Source: Rotaria sp. Silwood1
Lineage: Eukaryota; Rotifera; Eurotatoria; Philodinida; Philodinidae
Length of the DNA stretch: 64,000 bases
Assembly (NCBI GenBank): GCA_905250075.1
Contig: CAJNOP010000952.1
Coordinates: 1 to 64,000, forward strand
Direction of reading: 5' to 3'
Below, piece by piece: positions 23,746 to 35,880 of the stretch. How positions within the stretch are numbered: position 1 is the stretch's first letter; each line of letters starts with the position of its first letter. Both the position numbers and the translations under genes were made by a program. The notes below the pieces were generated by a model. The model had not been told where the DNA came from, ran no database searches, and worked only from the letters and a program-made list of their open reading frames with translations.

Positions 23746-26700
23746 ATGGCAAACGCTACACGACGTCGTTTAAGTTTTGTTGATCTAGCTCATCCACAAG
23801 TATGGCATAAATTAGTTGAATATACAGAAGTGACTATTGCTTTTGCTAAATTAAGTTAATAAAAAATTAATATTTTTTTTACATTGTAGTTTTTTTATAT
23901 TCATTTCTCGTATTGTTTTGTTTTTCTAGTTACCGATTTTAATAATCAATGGGCTAAAATATGTTTATTAACTTCATCACAATTACAACAATTAGTAATT
24001 GATTTTCGTCGAAAAACTGAAAGTGAAATTCGTGGAAAGTAAATTTTAAATATAAAATAGAAATAAAAGAAAAAACAAACAAGGAAAAGAAAATATTTTC
24101 TTCTTTTTTTTTATCTTTTGCTTTATATTAAGATGTCATCTAGGTGGAATGATGTATGATTTATGGGAATCTTTATTACTTGAATCGGAAATTGAATCTC
24201 AAGTAAATAAGAAAATCTAATACAAAAAATTTTGTATATCTCATAATATATTATTCTATTTGAAGTCTTTAAAAAAAGTTGCATGTATTATGGAAAAAGA
24301 AATTTGTGGACAATTAACAAATTGTGTAATGAATAAAACTCTTCAATTAACACTTAATAAAGAATATCGTCATGACCTTGATGAAATATTAGAAAAAAGT
24401 CATGAATATGTACAAGAAGTATGTTAAAAAGAAAAGAATTTATTCTTATAAAAAAAAAACACTTATTTAAATAAAGAAATAATCGTTTAAAAGATTTTTA
24501 AATAAGTAGCTTTTCTTAATCGGATTTCTTTTTTGATTTTTTGTTTTACTATATATAGTTACAAGAAGAATATTCTAAAATATTTAATAATCAAGGTGTT
24601 ACATCAGATATTGATCTTGCTCATAATGAATATGTTCTTGAACTTGCTGGTGTTAATGGTCTTTATTCAAAATATCAATATAATATTTTACCAGAACTTC
24701 TTCAAGTAAATAATTTATTTTCTATAAGATTTATATTTTTTGATTTATTTTAAAATTAGAGTATGGAACAATCACAATTGGAAACAATTGATGCAATATG
24801 TCAAAATATACAATTAATAGCTTCTGTTTTACAAGAACATGTAAGAAAATAAAACACAAAAAAAACAAAATGATTTTTGAAATAATCTATTTCTTAATGA
24901 ATAATAATGAGAATTATTTCGACCTATCCAAGCGTGACAGAATAACGGTTTTTTTTTCCATTTATCTCTGGAATATATTAACAGATTGAACTCTAATAGA
25001 GTCTGATTTTTTTGAAAACATATATAAGTCACGCTGCCCTACACAGCATAAAATATTCACTAGATCTTCTCTTTCTTTTACATTTTTATGACTGAAATAC
25101 ATGTCCGTGACAGAATAACTAAAAATGAACTCTGAGTTTCAGTGATGTGTGAAGAACTAAAAAATTTTAGACTATCTACAAGTGTAATTAAAAATTTTTC
25201 TATAGAAAAGTTGTAGCTGAGATAATCAACTATACATAGGAAAGAAAAAAAAACAATTCAGAATATATGATAGCTTCGTCTCACATGTAGAAAAAGTTGT
25301 CGTGACTGAATAAGGTTTTTCGTGACGGAATAACGCTTTTAAAAATCGGCATTTTTTTCATCAACATTTATTTCTACAGAAAGTTAATTGTAGTTTTCCC
25401 GACATGAATAAATTGATAACATCTCTGAAAGAATAATTAAGAAAACATCTCACATCATCCTTTTGACAACGTAAAAAATTATATAATAAAAGCATGAATT
25501 TCACATTTTTCTGGCTTTGCCGACATAAGTGGACTGGTCGATTTCTTTGATGAACAAACATATATATATATTTTAAGTTATATAAGAGGAATATACTACG
25601 ATAGGATAATCTTTATATTAACTAGATTTCTATTTAGAATAATATAGTGATAGTATTATTGTTTGAGTATATTAAAAAGATGTTATAATTTTTAGATTAA
25701 ATAAGAAAAAAAATATCAATCTTTTAATAGATTGAATTTTGAAAATAAAATCAATGAAATTAATTGTTTTCAATTATCATTGTATAATGAATATTTATTT
25801 TTGAAATATGAATAAATTATTATGATTTCAAAAATTAAAGATATAGAAAAGTATTTTAATGGTCTACTAGATACTAGATTTTTTTTAAAATAAAATTTAA
25901 ACCTTCTTTTCTCTATTTCATTTGCTTATTATTACAGAAATAAATTGATATGGTATTATTTTTCATTACAATTACTAATTGCACTGAATAAAGGTCAATA
26001 AGGGTAATTTTCTTTCTAAATCGAACCAAATTTAATTACTTGATTTCTTTCCTTTTTTTGCTTGTCTGTCAAAACAAAAGAAAAAAAAGAAAAATGCGAA
26101 ATAGGAGATAACTAATAATATATCGAGTAATTATCTAAAATTTATAATGAATTCATTTCTACTATCAACTTTTAATATTTTTTTTATTTAAGGACAAAGT
26201 ACTTATATAAGATCTGGCAATAGGTTATAACAGATCCATATGTAGTCTTTTATTCATTTCCTTATTTATCAAGCAAGTCTATGTTTGTTTATTTGCATAG
26301 TTGCTTGTTATATGATGAAGATATTGGTCTGTAAAACATTTTTCCTATATTAGATGTAAAGTGGTAGAGATATTTTGTTGTTGTTCTATGCCATTTGACA
26401 TATCGTTATAATCTATGCAAGGATGGGCAATCGTCAATCGGTAGTATTTTTTTTTTTTCTATTCATTTAAATAGAATAAAATTCTTTTTTTCTTATTAAA
26501 CATACGAAAAAAGAAAAGAAATTTCATTTACATAATTCTATAACTTTATTTTTATTTTATTTTTTGTGTATCATTCATAGCATGAACAACGACATTCAAG
26601 TTTGGCATCATTTGTTGTAACAAGTACAACAACAAATCCAAATGAAGAATTAGAAAATTATATTTGTTCTATGAATGAAACAAATGATGGATTGACAAAA

Positions 26701-29700
26701 TCTCCTGTTCATATACGTTTTGAATCATTTTTATCACCAATGAATAATAATAATAATAACAATAATAATTCACGTATGTTAACAGGAAAAGATGAACAAT
26801 TAATAATTTATGCTGCACCAGTTATAAAAATGCAATTATCATCACATTGTAAAGAAACAATAGATCGATTGAAAGAAATTAAAAAAGAAAAATCATTATT
26901 ATTAGCAATTATTAATCCACAAACTTCAAAAATTCCAGTTAAACAACATGATGATCAACAACAGTAATATTTTCTTCTTTTTCTTTTTTTTTTTTGGCTT
27001 CTCTTAATATACAACATACATTTATATACATATGTATGTAAATATGTTTATACAGGTCAGACAAGAAAATACTTAATCAAATCTGCGATTTTATGAAAAG
27101 AAAACATCAACTACGTTTAATTGAACTTGAAGAATCTGTATTACTTGCTCAGGTAAATTATCATAGTTAGTTTCTTTTTATCTTTCTGAGTACTTTTTTT
27201 CCGTACGAAAAGTATCAAAACAAAAACAAAGAAAAAACAAAAAAGAACAACTAAATGAGAAATCTATGGCATTTCTATTGACATTCTTCGTTAAATGACA
27301 ATGGACACTTTCATTAAAAAAACATATTTGAAATTATTTAGAAATAACAATTCACATTTACAAAATTCGATAATTATTTCATTGGAAATTTTCTAACATT
27401 TATACAATTTTTCTACTTTTTTTTTTTTTTTGAAAGACATATTTAACCATCTGAAATGAATGAAATCGAGCGTAATTGTGTCAAAGAAAACAAGTAATAG
27501 ATTGCAGTTGTTTTTTTCTAATAATCCAGCTGTCATTTGTCTAGGTCGACATAGGAACTTTTTGTCAAATGTCGAAACGAGTGTTTGAGCATGAGATGAG
27601 CATATGTATATATGTATGTATGTGTGTGTATGTATGTTCGGCAGGGAAATAGATCAGGATAAGACAATTGATCGGGACAAATATAACAACAATATATGCT
27701 AAATGTAATATTCATAACAAGAGAAAAAAAAAATTCTTCTTAAAGAATCCATCAGTTTGATTAATCGACAGTTTCCTTGCTATTATTTGCTTTACTCATG
27801 CTTTTTCTCTTTGTTTTCTAATAGGCTATTTACAATACGTTTCCTATTGTCAATCTGCCATAAACTTTCATATATAGTTCTTTCACATTGTTTCATAATA
27901 AAACATGCATTTACATAAGAATCATAACATACATATTATAGAAACTGAAAAATAATTCATTGATAACAATGAAATTTATTTAATAGGATTTTTTTCTAAT
28001 TAAATTCTTTTTATTGTAATTTTTATTTTTATATTTATATATATATTTATTGTATATAGATTAGCAAAAACTTGACGTAAACATATAGAAAAACTAATCT
28101 TGTATTTTTCCAAAAGAACTTTTGAAACAGATGTCTTATTCGCTTGCTTTTCTAGTTAATGTTAAGAATGATAGTTATATATATATATATATATATATAA
28201 CGGTATTGTTTTCTATCTGATATATTTTGGTTATCTTCTTGGGTCGGGTTATAGGAAGATGACACATCATGATACTTTCAACATAAACTATACTTTCTTA
28301 GTTACAAATATAGATAAACAAAGACAATACTATTATTGAAACTACTGGTCATTTATCATTCAATTTGACAGTTAAGCTAGGAAAAGAAGATAATATTACA
28401 TGACATTCAGAATGATAAAGCATCTGAGACATGTTTCTTTTTATTCTATTAGTTTATTCATTAATTTCTATTTTTTTACTGTTCCTAAGTTTCTATTGAG
28501 AATAATTATAACTTCAGATAAGATAACATCAATAAATAGTTTGAGTTTTGTATACACGCCTATGTATATGTAAAGAGTAAGCAATCAACATAAAAAGAGA
28601 AGAAAAAAATTAAGTATTTCCCTAAGGAAATGTCTAATGTTTTTATTTTTCTCTTTTTTTTTTTAATGCAACTTTGCTATGCGCAACTGAGTTTTAATGA
28701 TAAATAGAAGAAAAGTTTCTTTTTTCTTTTTGTTTGTCATTTTATAGTAAATATCAATCGTGTTCTTTCGTAATTCTCGTTTTTTTCTTCTTCTTTTTTC
28801 TGATATTCCTGTCATGTAATTGTGTATATAATATATACATTCGAGCATTAATAACTTAGAAAAGAATAAAAGTTATCTGTGAGTAGTATTGTTATTGTTC
28901 TATTGATTTGTATTTATTGCTTTTTCTTTTATAGCAAGATTTGCTCAAACCTCATCGACCATCGATGAGTAGTAATGCTGATAACGAACATGATGCGCAT
29001 AAGCGCAATTCAAAAAATATTAAAGGTCTTTGGCATGATGCATTTCGAGCTTTAAAAACTTCGACAACAGCAAGTGGATCTGGAGAGAATGAAAATCTTT
29101 CGGTAAGTTAAACAAATGTAATGTACATTATAATGAAAATCTAACATGCATATTTAATTTTTATCGTTCGAAATCGAGTCATTCGAACGAGAGATAAACA
29201 TTATATATATATATAGATTTCCATAGAGTCCGATAAATTAATAATCAATTATACTAAATATCAACTATGTTAATTCATATGTACCTATATATTTCATAAT
29301 AGATAATAATTTTTATTTGATGATTATCTATTGATAAAAAAAGAATTTATTAATTAGTTTGTTTTTTAATGTGTCACGTTATCTTTACTAATTTTCACTG
29401 TTTGATTTAATAGTTATCTGAGAAAAAGAAAAATCTTGTCTCTTCTTATTGCCGATCAAATGGTTTCCTGTTGACATCCTCTATTATTATATTTTCTTTT
29501 TCTTTTTCTTTTTCTTCTTCTTCTTTTAACAACGGAGACTTTATTTGTTGCTTTTTATGCTTGGGCAAATACATATCAAATAGTTTATCATACAAGATAG
29601 ATCAATATAATGTGTAGTCAAGAACAAAAAGATCAATCTCCTCTTTATGTTTCATCAAATCGTATACGTTCACATTCATTAAGACCACAATATTCACGAT

Positions 29701-30650
29701 TAGATTATGCACGACGTAAATCAACTGCTAATATATCTTCACAAAATATATCATGTTTAGAATTAGAAAACGATGAAATTCAAAATAAAAAATCATCAAA
29801 AATATTTTCACCATCATGGTTAAAACGACGTTTAACATTATATTTTTTTGAACAAACAATAAATAAAAAACGTCGAATGACAACAGATTGTTTATGTAAT
29901 ATTCATGATAAATCATATTCTAATCTATTAAAACAAAAACGTTCGAGTGTTGTTGTACAAATGTTAGAGGTACTTCCATTAAGTCTCTCTCTTATGTCAT
30001 ATCATAACATTTGACATTGATCATATTCTATGATAAAGGTTTTTTTTTTTTTTATTTTAGTCGTTTGTACGACGACTTTCATCACGAAAGAAAAAACATC
30101 ATGATGAACATGAACATGAACATGAAGAAGGTAAAAAGCCAAAAAATAAAAATATTTTAATTTAAATTTTTCAAAAAATTTTCCTTTTTTTTTGTGTTTT
30201 TATTTTCTTAGCTCAAACAGTAATTGATCCAGTTTATGAAACATTAAAAATAGCAGCTGAAACACGTAAAAGAACAATAGCTAATTATTTACAACAAAAA
30301 CAACAAACGCTCAATAAACAAGCATCGCTCAATAGTCAAGGTTCATCAGAACTTGATATACAACCATCACCAAGAGTAACACGTCATCATGAGTCAGCTC
30401 CATCATTACGAACGAAACCACCACAAGCATCATCATCATTATCATCATCATCATCAGGTAAATAAAATTCAATGGTTCATTATTTTTTTTTCATCTATTA
30501 TCGAAGCATGTTCATATTTGATAAGAAAAAAAATGAAATTTCATAACATATCCTATTTTTTTTGGTTTATTTTTTGTTTTTTTCTCTTGTATCTATTATT
30601 CTTGCTCTTATCCTGTGTTTTCAGATAATGCACGTATTTCCAATTTTTGA
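23746..30650 (+). CDS. F-BAR-like domain protein
   Basis: Thirteen coding exons: 23746-23854, 23930-24038, 24133-24202, 24266-24418, 24559-24705, 24760-24840, 26581-26963, 27056-27152, 28935-29102, 29601-29969, 30061-30130, 30212-30457, 30625-30650. All use GT-AG and join in frame to 675 residues. Residues ~1-240 are helical and resemble an F-BAR module, the curved membrane-binding dimer of proteins such as FER, FCHSD and srGAP; the clearest stretches are GGMMYDLWESLLLESEIES and AHNEYVLELAGVNGLYSKY followed by LPELLQSMEQ. The rest is low-complexity: an Asn run, a coil (IDRLKEIKKEKS), a second coil (CDFMKRKHQLRLIELEES), basic patches, a His/Glu run and a Ser-rich tail. No SH3, SH2, kinase or RhoGAP domain is visible, so it may act only as a membrane-curving scaffold. 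Introns 6 and 8 exceed 1.7 kb. The exact start is uncertain because an acceptor lies nine bases before the ATG. Confidence 0.75.
24933..25335. repeat. Four copies of a CGTGACNGAATAACG motif in F-BAR intron 6
   Basis: Direct copies at 24933-24947, 25106-25120, 25301-25315 and 25321-25335 differ at one to three positions. They may mark the ends and interior of a degraded transposon inside the 1,740-bp intron. No open frame is present. Confidence 0.6.
28175..28199. repeat. (AT)n microsatellite
   Basis: A perfect TA dinucleotide run of about 25 bp within intron 8 of the F-BAR gene. Confidence 0.9.
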
Positions 30651-30808
30651 CACTTTATTGAATCGATTGTTACCTAAAACAAATCCTGGTGAGATGCGTT
30701 TTTAATGAATTACCAAAAAAAAAAATAAAAATAAAAAGAACCGATGTTCTAATTAAATCTGTATGTATCGATGTTTATAGAACTATTTTAATTGTATTAT
30801 AAATCGAG

Positions 30809-30835
30809 AGAGTGAGTGAGTGAGTGAGTGAGTGA
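30809..30835. repeat. (GAGT)n microsatellite
   Basis: Six or so copies of GAGT/GTGA, about 160 bp after the stop of the F-BAR gene and probably in its 3' UTR. Confidence 0.9.
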
Positions 30836-31641
30836 ATATCATGTTTCCTTTTATTTTTTCCGAGTGTATTTGTTGTACTTGATGGTCTTTTAATGTTTGT
30901 TTTTGTTTCGCTTCATTCTTTCTTGTTTATAAAAAGAAAAAAGAGACGATTTTTTTTTTCTTTGGAGAATTAAATTATATTTGACCTTTTATTATTATTG
31001 TGGTACATAGGACTCAGAGAAGAATTATGGAAATTTTTTTTTTTTATGGAAAAAGGTGTTATCGGAGAACATGACAAAATATAAATAATCTTATCGCTAT
31101 CATTATTGCCATTGATGAATGATGGAATTTTCGGCGCACTTATAGTTATTGATGGAGATAATGATGATTGCAATTTGCCTGATGTGATTGTTCGTTGGCC
31201 AATATTTTTTTTTTTACATATTCGTTCGATTCTTTATCAAGATGTTCAATTGAGACACAAGAAAAAGAAACTGCTACTAATGGTATTACCGTTGTTGTTA
31301 TATATAAATAACAATAGACTAAAGAAGATCAAATAACAAAATAGACATAGTCATATTTACAAGGCAATGTTTTCCAACGATCAATCGTTTTCTCAGCAAA
31401 AGATACTGAAGATTATGATTTATCGACCATTCTGATTTCAAATGTAATCATAAAGAAATTATCTTAGGTGTTTATATACTAATTTCCTCGAAAAAAAAAA
31501 TCAGTTTTTCAGATTAACAAACATTTTCTTAAAATCGGTTTTTTTTTTATCAATTCGAGTTATAGAGAGTATATGAAGTTGTCAGTTGCACGGAAATAAA
31601 TATTAGATTAAAGATTTTCACAAGGAAATGGGAACATGTGT

Positions 31642-31710
31642 CAGGGCTTCGGGTAGGATGGGACAATTCTATCCGATCGGCTTCGTGAGATGCAATAGAT
31701 ATCCCATGGA
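31642..31710. repeat. GATGGGATG-type dispersed repeat, copy 2
   Basis: It shares the CAGGGCTTCG start and a following GGATGGGACAA with the family of copy 1 at 2791-3025, and ends in ATCCCATGG. Confidence 0.45.
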
Positions 31711-32571
31711 AAAAAAACGTCTTTTCAAGAATTTTCTTATTAAGAACAACATAATCGTTTCGAAATAGATGTCTTTCTCACCTATTCGAATGAAACATGT
31801 GAGAAATAAGTTTTTTTTTCTATTCTCCGAGTGGTTACGTACCGTAACCATTAAGATACAATAAATAAAGTAACAACGCACTTCGATCTATTGTAATATT
31901 AACAAATAATTTGATTCTGATTTTACTTATAATCAATAGTATATCTTCGAATGATTTTGTCGTCTGTTGTTCAATACAAATCTGATAAACTTGATTCATT
32001 AAGCTTGGTCACTGCTTCGTCTTTTTCTTTATTAGCTGTTCATAAATTTAAAATGGAACGAATTATTTATTTATTAAAAAAAAAAAAGATCCATTGAATT
32101 ATAAAATCATACAAAACACAAAAAATAAATTATCATCAGTTTGTTAGCATGTTTTTGGTTTTCCAGCCAATAAACCTCATATAAAAGAATAATTAGAACT
32201 AATACCAAGCCTTACCAATTGTCAATCATATTTTCAGTCATGTACATTAACATCGAGTTCTGGTATACGAGTATCTGACACACACGTAGTTGTGTTAAAC
32301 AGTTATCTTGTAGTACAAGAAAAAAAACGATCTTCGTTGACACGTGATACTCTGATTCAAATAGAATTAGAAACAATTTTCAGTTATAGAGAAAATGATA
32401 TGCGTTATTTTAATCTAATAATAAGTAAAAGAAATATGAATTTAGTTATGATAAAATTATGAAATATACATATTGAAATAATGTAAAATTTGGTAGTATT
32501 TATTGAAATGATAGATGTTTTCAGAAATTTTTTTTTTGATAAGATATTTGACTAATGTGAAGTCCCATAAT

Positions 32572-32655
32572 ATGATTGGGATAGGATGGAAAATTTTCCG
32601 TTGCATCCCATCCCATATGAGACAGATCGCGATAGTTTGATCTCATGAGATGATT
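32572..32655. repeat. GATGGGATG-type dispersed repeat, copy 3
   Basis: It contains GGGATAGGATGG and GCATCCCATCCCATATGAG followed by CTCATGAGATG, all shared in style with copy 1. It might be the distal end of the element that starts at 31642. Confidence 0.4.
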
Positions 32656-33565
32656 GTTTTCGTTTCAATCAAGAAAAATTACTAGTCTCAAAAACCAATA
32701 TATGAAAACCTAAGAGGATTCTTTATGATCATATTCGAAATCAACTGGGTCGATAATCCACAATTTACTGATTTTCGGCAAGAAAGCGATTTATTAGTTG
32801 GAAAGGTTTTCTTTTCCGTCTGGTTTATAAACGACTATGATAGAGATAATAATCATTTGTTGATGACATGTGTAAATAAAATTACAAACTAAGCATATAT
32901 ATATTAATAATAGTTACTCTTCTATGATACTTAGTATTAATTAACGATTATTCTAAGGATGATAAATAGCATAAATAAATAAAGAAGAATAACAAAATGT
33001 GGTTAAAAAAAGAACATTCATGATGAATATAATCAAGAATACTATAACAATATTTATATAAAAATAAATTTAAACTAAGGAAAAGAAAATAGAATTCATT
33101 TTATGATCAATATGTTTATTGGATATAACAGATATATACTCGATTCTATTAAGGACTATTTTTACATATTCACTTAAACACAAATTACATTCATCAAAAC
33201 GCGATTAGCTCAATCCTACATTGATAAGATAAAGATATCCATATAGATGATGGCGAAGAAGTGAAAATTATTTACTTCAAATATAAGTCAAAACTATTGT
33301 CTAGAATTAACAGTTCAGATATTTCAAGTCTACTATTAATGTGTGTGATGAACATGTTGATTTCGAGTTCATTTTATATTAATTAATCTGTCTGACAATA
33401 AAGTTTAAAGATGAAGTGTTGTTTGTTTGCGCTATTACTCAACAAATTAACATAGAATGAACGTAAATCAGCATACTCGTGATATACAATTGATAGTAGA
33501 CTTGGAATATCTGAAAGACTCTAGAACAATAACTTTTATATGCCATAGGTATATAGAGAAGTACG

Positions 33566-33573
33566 AAATTGTC
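33566..33573. repeat. Target-site duplication, left copy
   Basis: AAATTGTC directly precedes the left inverted repeat and recurs at 34451-34458 directly after the right one, as expected for an 8-bp target-site duplication. Confidence 0.75.
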
Positions 33574-33712
33574 TGGACAAGAATTTTTCTGAGCCCGCAA
33601 TTAGAAACATTTGAGCCCGATGAAATTAGTTCGGGCTCAAAAAAAAAATGTTTTGTGTCTTTTGACTTCGAAATATGAAATGAGCCCGATTATCCATTGT
33701 TCTGAACCTGCT
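33574..33712 (+). repeat. Left terminal inverted repeat
   Basis: It mirrors 34332-34450 with substitutions and one short extra segment (around TTTGACTTCGAAATATG). It holds GAGCCCG at 33591, 33613 and 33682, its complement at 33632 and a degenerate GAACCTG at about 33704. Confidence 0.75.
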
Positions 33713-33721
33713 ATAGTTTAT

Positions 33722-34198
33722 TTAGTTCAAAAAAAATAACATAATTTTATATAACAGAAAAAAATCATCGACAAAATTTACATCGGGTAATTTTAGTGAT
33801 CGATGGTAATTTAATAAACTACATAATTGTGAACGTGAAACAACACCTTCAGATTGATGTTCAATAGCTCGATGTGTTTGAATGTAAGAAAGACCAGCTG
33901 CAACAGAATTTATAACAATTTCTCTAACTGGTGATGGTGCTCGTGTTGTTGATGCACGATGAGCATGATTATGTTCATTGGATGTTGAAACTGTTATTCC
34001 ACCATCATAAGAAAAAATAACTTTGACTTGAAAATCGCAGTCAGGATATTTTCTGTACTTTGAACATCGATATATGACCTTCTTTCCAGCTTCAATTTCT
34101 TCTGTACGTTTTATAGATACAGCATTTTGTACGATAAAGGATTGAAATTCATTTTCACTGAAAAATTTGTCGACAATATTCCACGTTCGGTTGGGCAT
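33722..34198 (-). CDS. FLYWCH/MULE-type zinc-finger ORF inside the transposon
   Basis: A 158-residue frame starting MPNRTWNIVDKFFSENEF. Residues ~43-75 fit a WRKY-GCM1-type zinc finger as in FLYWCH proteins and in the N-terminus of Mutator-like transposases: YRCSKYRKYPDCDF supplies two cysteines and STSNEHNHAH the H-x-H pair. A helical stretch follows (REIVINSVAAGLSYIQTHRA), then a hydrophobic tail. No DDE catalytic region follows; the stop is ten bases from the left inverted repeat. The frame is intact, so a short DNA-binding protein could still be made. It might bind the GAGCCCG motifs of its own element and act as regulator or repressor; that is inference. Alternatively it is a truncated transposase N-terminus. 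Confidence 0.65.
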   Translation of the reverse strand: MPNRTWNIVDKFFSENEFQSFIVQNAVSIKRTEEIEAGKKVIYRCSKYRKYPDCDFQVKVIFSYDGGITVSTSNEHNHAHRASTTRAPSPVREIVINSVAAGLSYIQTHRAIEHQSEGVVSRSQLCSLLNYHRSLKLPDVNFVDDFFLLYKIMLFFLN

Positions 34199-34331
34199 AG
34201 TGAAATGTTTAAGAAATACAATAACAAACGTGTAAGAAATTCAAAAAATACTGAATGTACACAAGTTACGCATCATGATAATCTATCGTATTGATGAAAT
34301 TTATCATGCACGTGCCATCTACACAATATCT

Positions 34332-34450
34332 TGCGGCCGGGCTCAAAACGATGGATAGCCGGGCTCAACAGACACAACATTTTTTTGAGCCCGGACGAAT
34401 TTCATCGGACTCAAATCTGTCTAATTGCGGGCTCAAAAAAATATTTATCC
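34332..34450 (-). repeat. Right terminal inverted repeat
   Basis: Inverted partner of 33574-33712, with motifs at 34338, 34360, 34387 and 34428 and a degenerate CGGACTC near 34406. Confidence 0.75.
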
Positions 34451-34458
34451 AAATTGTC
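34451..34458. repeat. Target-site duplication, right copy
   Basis: AAATTGTC, identical to 33566-33573. Confidence 0.75.
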
Positions 34459-34929
34459 GCTTGTTCCTTGTTAATAAAGATGCATTTAGATATAAAGGTT
34501 CATGAAGTAATGAGCTAAATAAATACAGAAGGTGACTGAATATATAAGAGTGATTCGTTTCACAAGACTAAAACTTGATTTTTATGTTCATATTATACTT
34601 GGCTAATCGATTTCAGTGTATATGTACAATGTAATTGATTTTTCAATAGATATTTTGTTCATTTTTTTGTTGATCATTAGTCTGTTATAACTATAATCGT
34701 TTTTAGTTTTTAAATACTCTTTCCCAAATTTTATTTTTAATCTTAATTAATAATTTAATACAATAATTAAAAATTTCTTTTGAATTATATTTTGAGGTAC
34801 TTAGATTGAAATAGAAGTTTAAAGAACTTTTCTAGCAATTCTATAAACTATTTAGTTAACATTTAAGAATCTCTTGTCTATAATAACTTTATAATGAATT
34901 TAGTTTTAATATTCTTTTCAGATGATTTT
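34459..34929. other. Short intergenic gap
   Basis: AT-rich spacer between the FLYWCH-type transposon and the mariner relic; nothing recognised. Confidence 0.5.
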
Positions 34930-35880
34930 GAAAAAAAAAATGAATAATAAATTCGATTGATACTATATTAAAATTTGGACTATTTTGGAAGATGATGCAA
35001 AAATAAGTCAAAAAGAACTTGTAACAACATTCACATTTCATGATTCATCATTGCAAGATGAGTAAAGCATTTTCATGACGGAAGAAAAAATGTCAATGAT
35101 GACTCTCGATTTATTCGTCCGATTTATTGATGAGATTTCTCTTTCTTATGACACAATAGAACAAAAAATATTCACGATTATTTAACAATGAGAGAAGTTA
35201 CATAACATTGGGTACATCATGAACTCAATAATGAATATAAGCAAGAACGAGTTAGAATTTCGCAAAATGTTATTATCGATCATGACAATATAACTGATGA
35301 GATATGGATTTATCATAGATAGATTGGTCAAAAATCAACTAATGCAAGCAGGATTAGTGAAGATGAATTACTAATGACTATTGTTCTTCGAAGTAGATTT
35401 GAACTAAGAACTTTGTATTATTTTTTTGTAATATTCTTTAAATCAAATGGTTCTTTAGCAATATATAGTGTAAATAGAAGCAAGATTATAGATCACAACA
35501 ACTGTTATATTGAAAGTTGACTCAAGCCTGTTGTTAATAAAATATGGAAACAGAAAAAAATCATCACATGTTAAATGATTTCTTCACAAGGTTCGATGTC
35601 ACACTCATTTGGACGTTATGTATCATTTAAGACAAGAAGATATCAATTTAATGCTCTATTCACTGTTTTATTTAGACATTGACACTATGTGAGTTTTGGC
35701 TAAATGATTATTATATCAAGCCTAATTTAATTGATCAAATGCATGAAAAATCATTGGCTCGTGTGATTTCCCAAGATAGTTAAAAATATTTCAGAAGAAA
35801 AGTCAAAAAAAAACATTTTGAGAAATTATTAGAAAGGATGATATTTTGTATAAATAATTGTGCCAATTATTTTAGATCTT
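34930..35880 (+). pseudogene. Mariner-family transposase relic
   Basis: Pieces of a mariner transposase appear in order across three frames: an N-terminal helix-turn-helix remnant (EDDAKISQKELVTTFH), the linker HELNNEYKQERVRISQNV, the first catalytic block DEIWIYHR, a VRCHTHLDVMYHLRQE block where the second catalytic Asp has been lost or displaced, a degraded third block (EFWLNDYYIKPNLIDQ) and a basic C-terminal tail (HFEKLLERMIFCINN). Many stops and shifts make it inactive. I could not define its inverted repeats; GGCGTACTATG near 36141 could be part of one end. Confidence 0.75.

Larger units (their letters stand above)
30651..33573. other. Intergenic, repeat-rich
   Basis: It starts with the F-BAR 3' flank, then holds two patches of the GATGGGATGG repeat family (31642-31710, 32572-32655) about 0.9 kb apart, which may be the two ends of one decayed element. 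No coding region is supported. It ends at the target-site repeat of the transposon at 33574. Confidence 0.5.
33574..34450. mobile_element. 877-bp DNA transposon with GAGCCCG-rich inverted repeats
   Basis: The ends are long imperfect inverted repeats, 33574-33712 on the left and 34332-34450 on the right. Each contains four exact GAGCCCG motifs (left: 33591, 33613, 33632 inverted, 33682; right: 34338, 34360, 34387, 34428) plus one degenerate copy, in mirrored order. An 8-bp duplication AAATTGTC flanks the element. Inside is one minus-strand ORF with a FLYWCH/MULE-type zinc finger and no catalytic domain. The ORF type suggests a Mutator-like (MULE) relative; 8-bp duplications are also usual for hAT and P elements, so the superfamily is not settled. 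It cannot encode its own transposase and would need one in trans. Confidence 0.8.

Noticed and set aside
34930..35880. Mariner relic as an active transposon
   Set aside because: Many stops, frame changes and a missing catalytic residue; no paired ends located.
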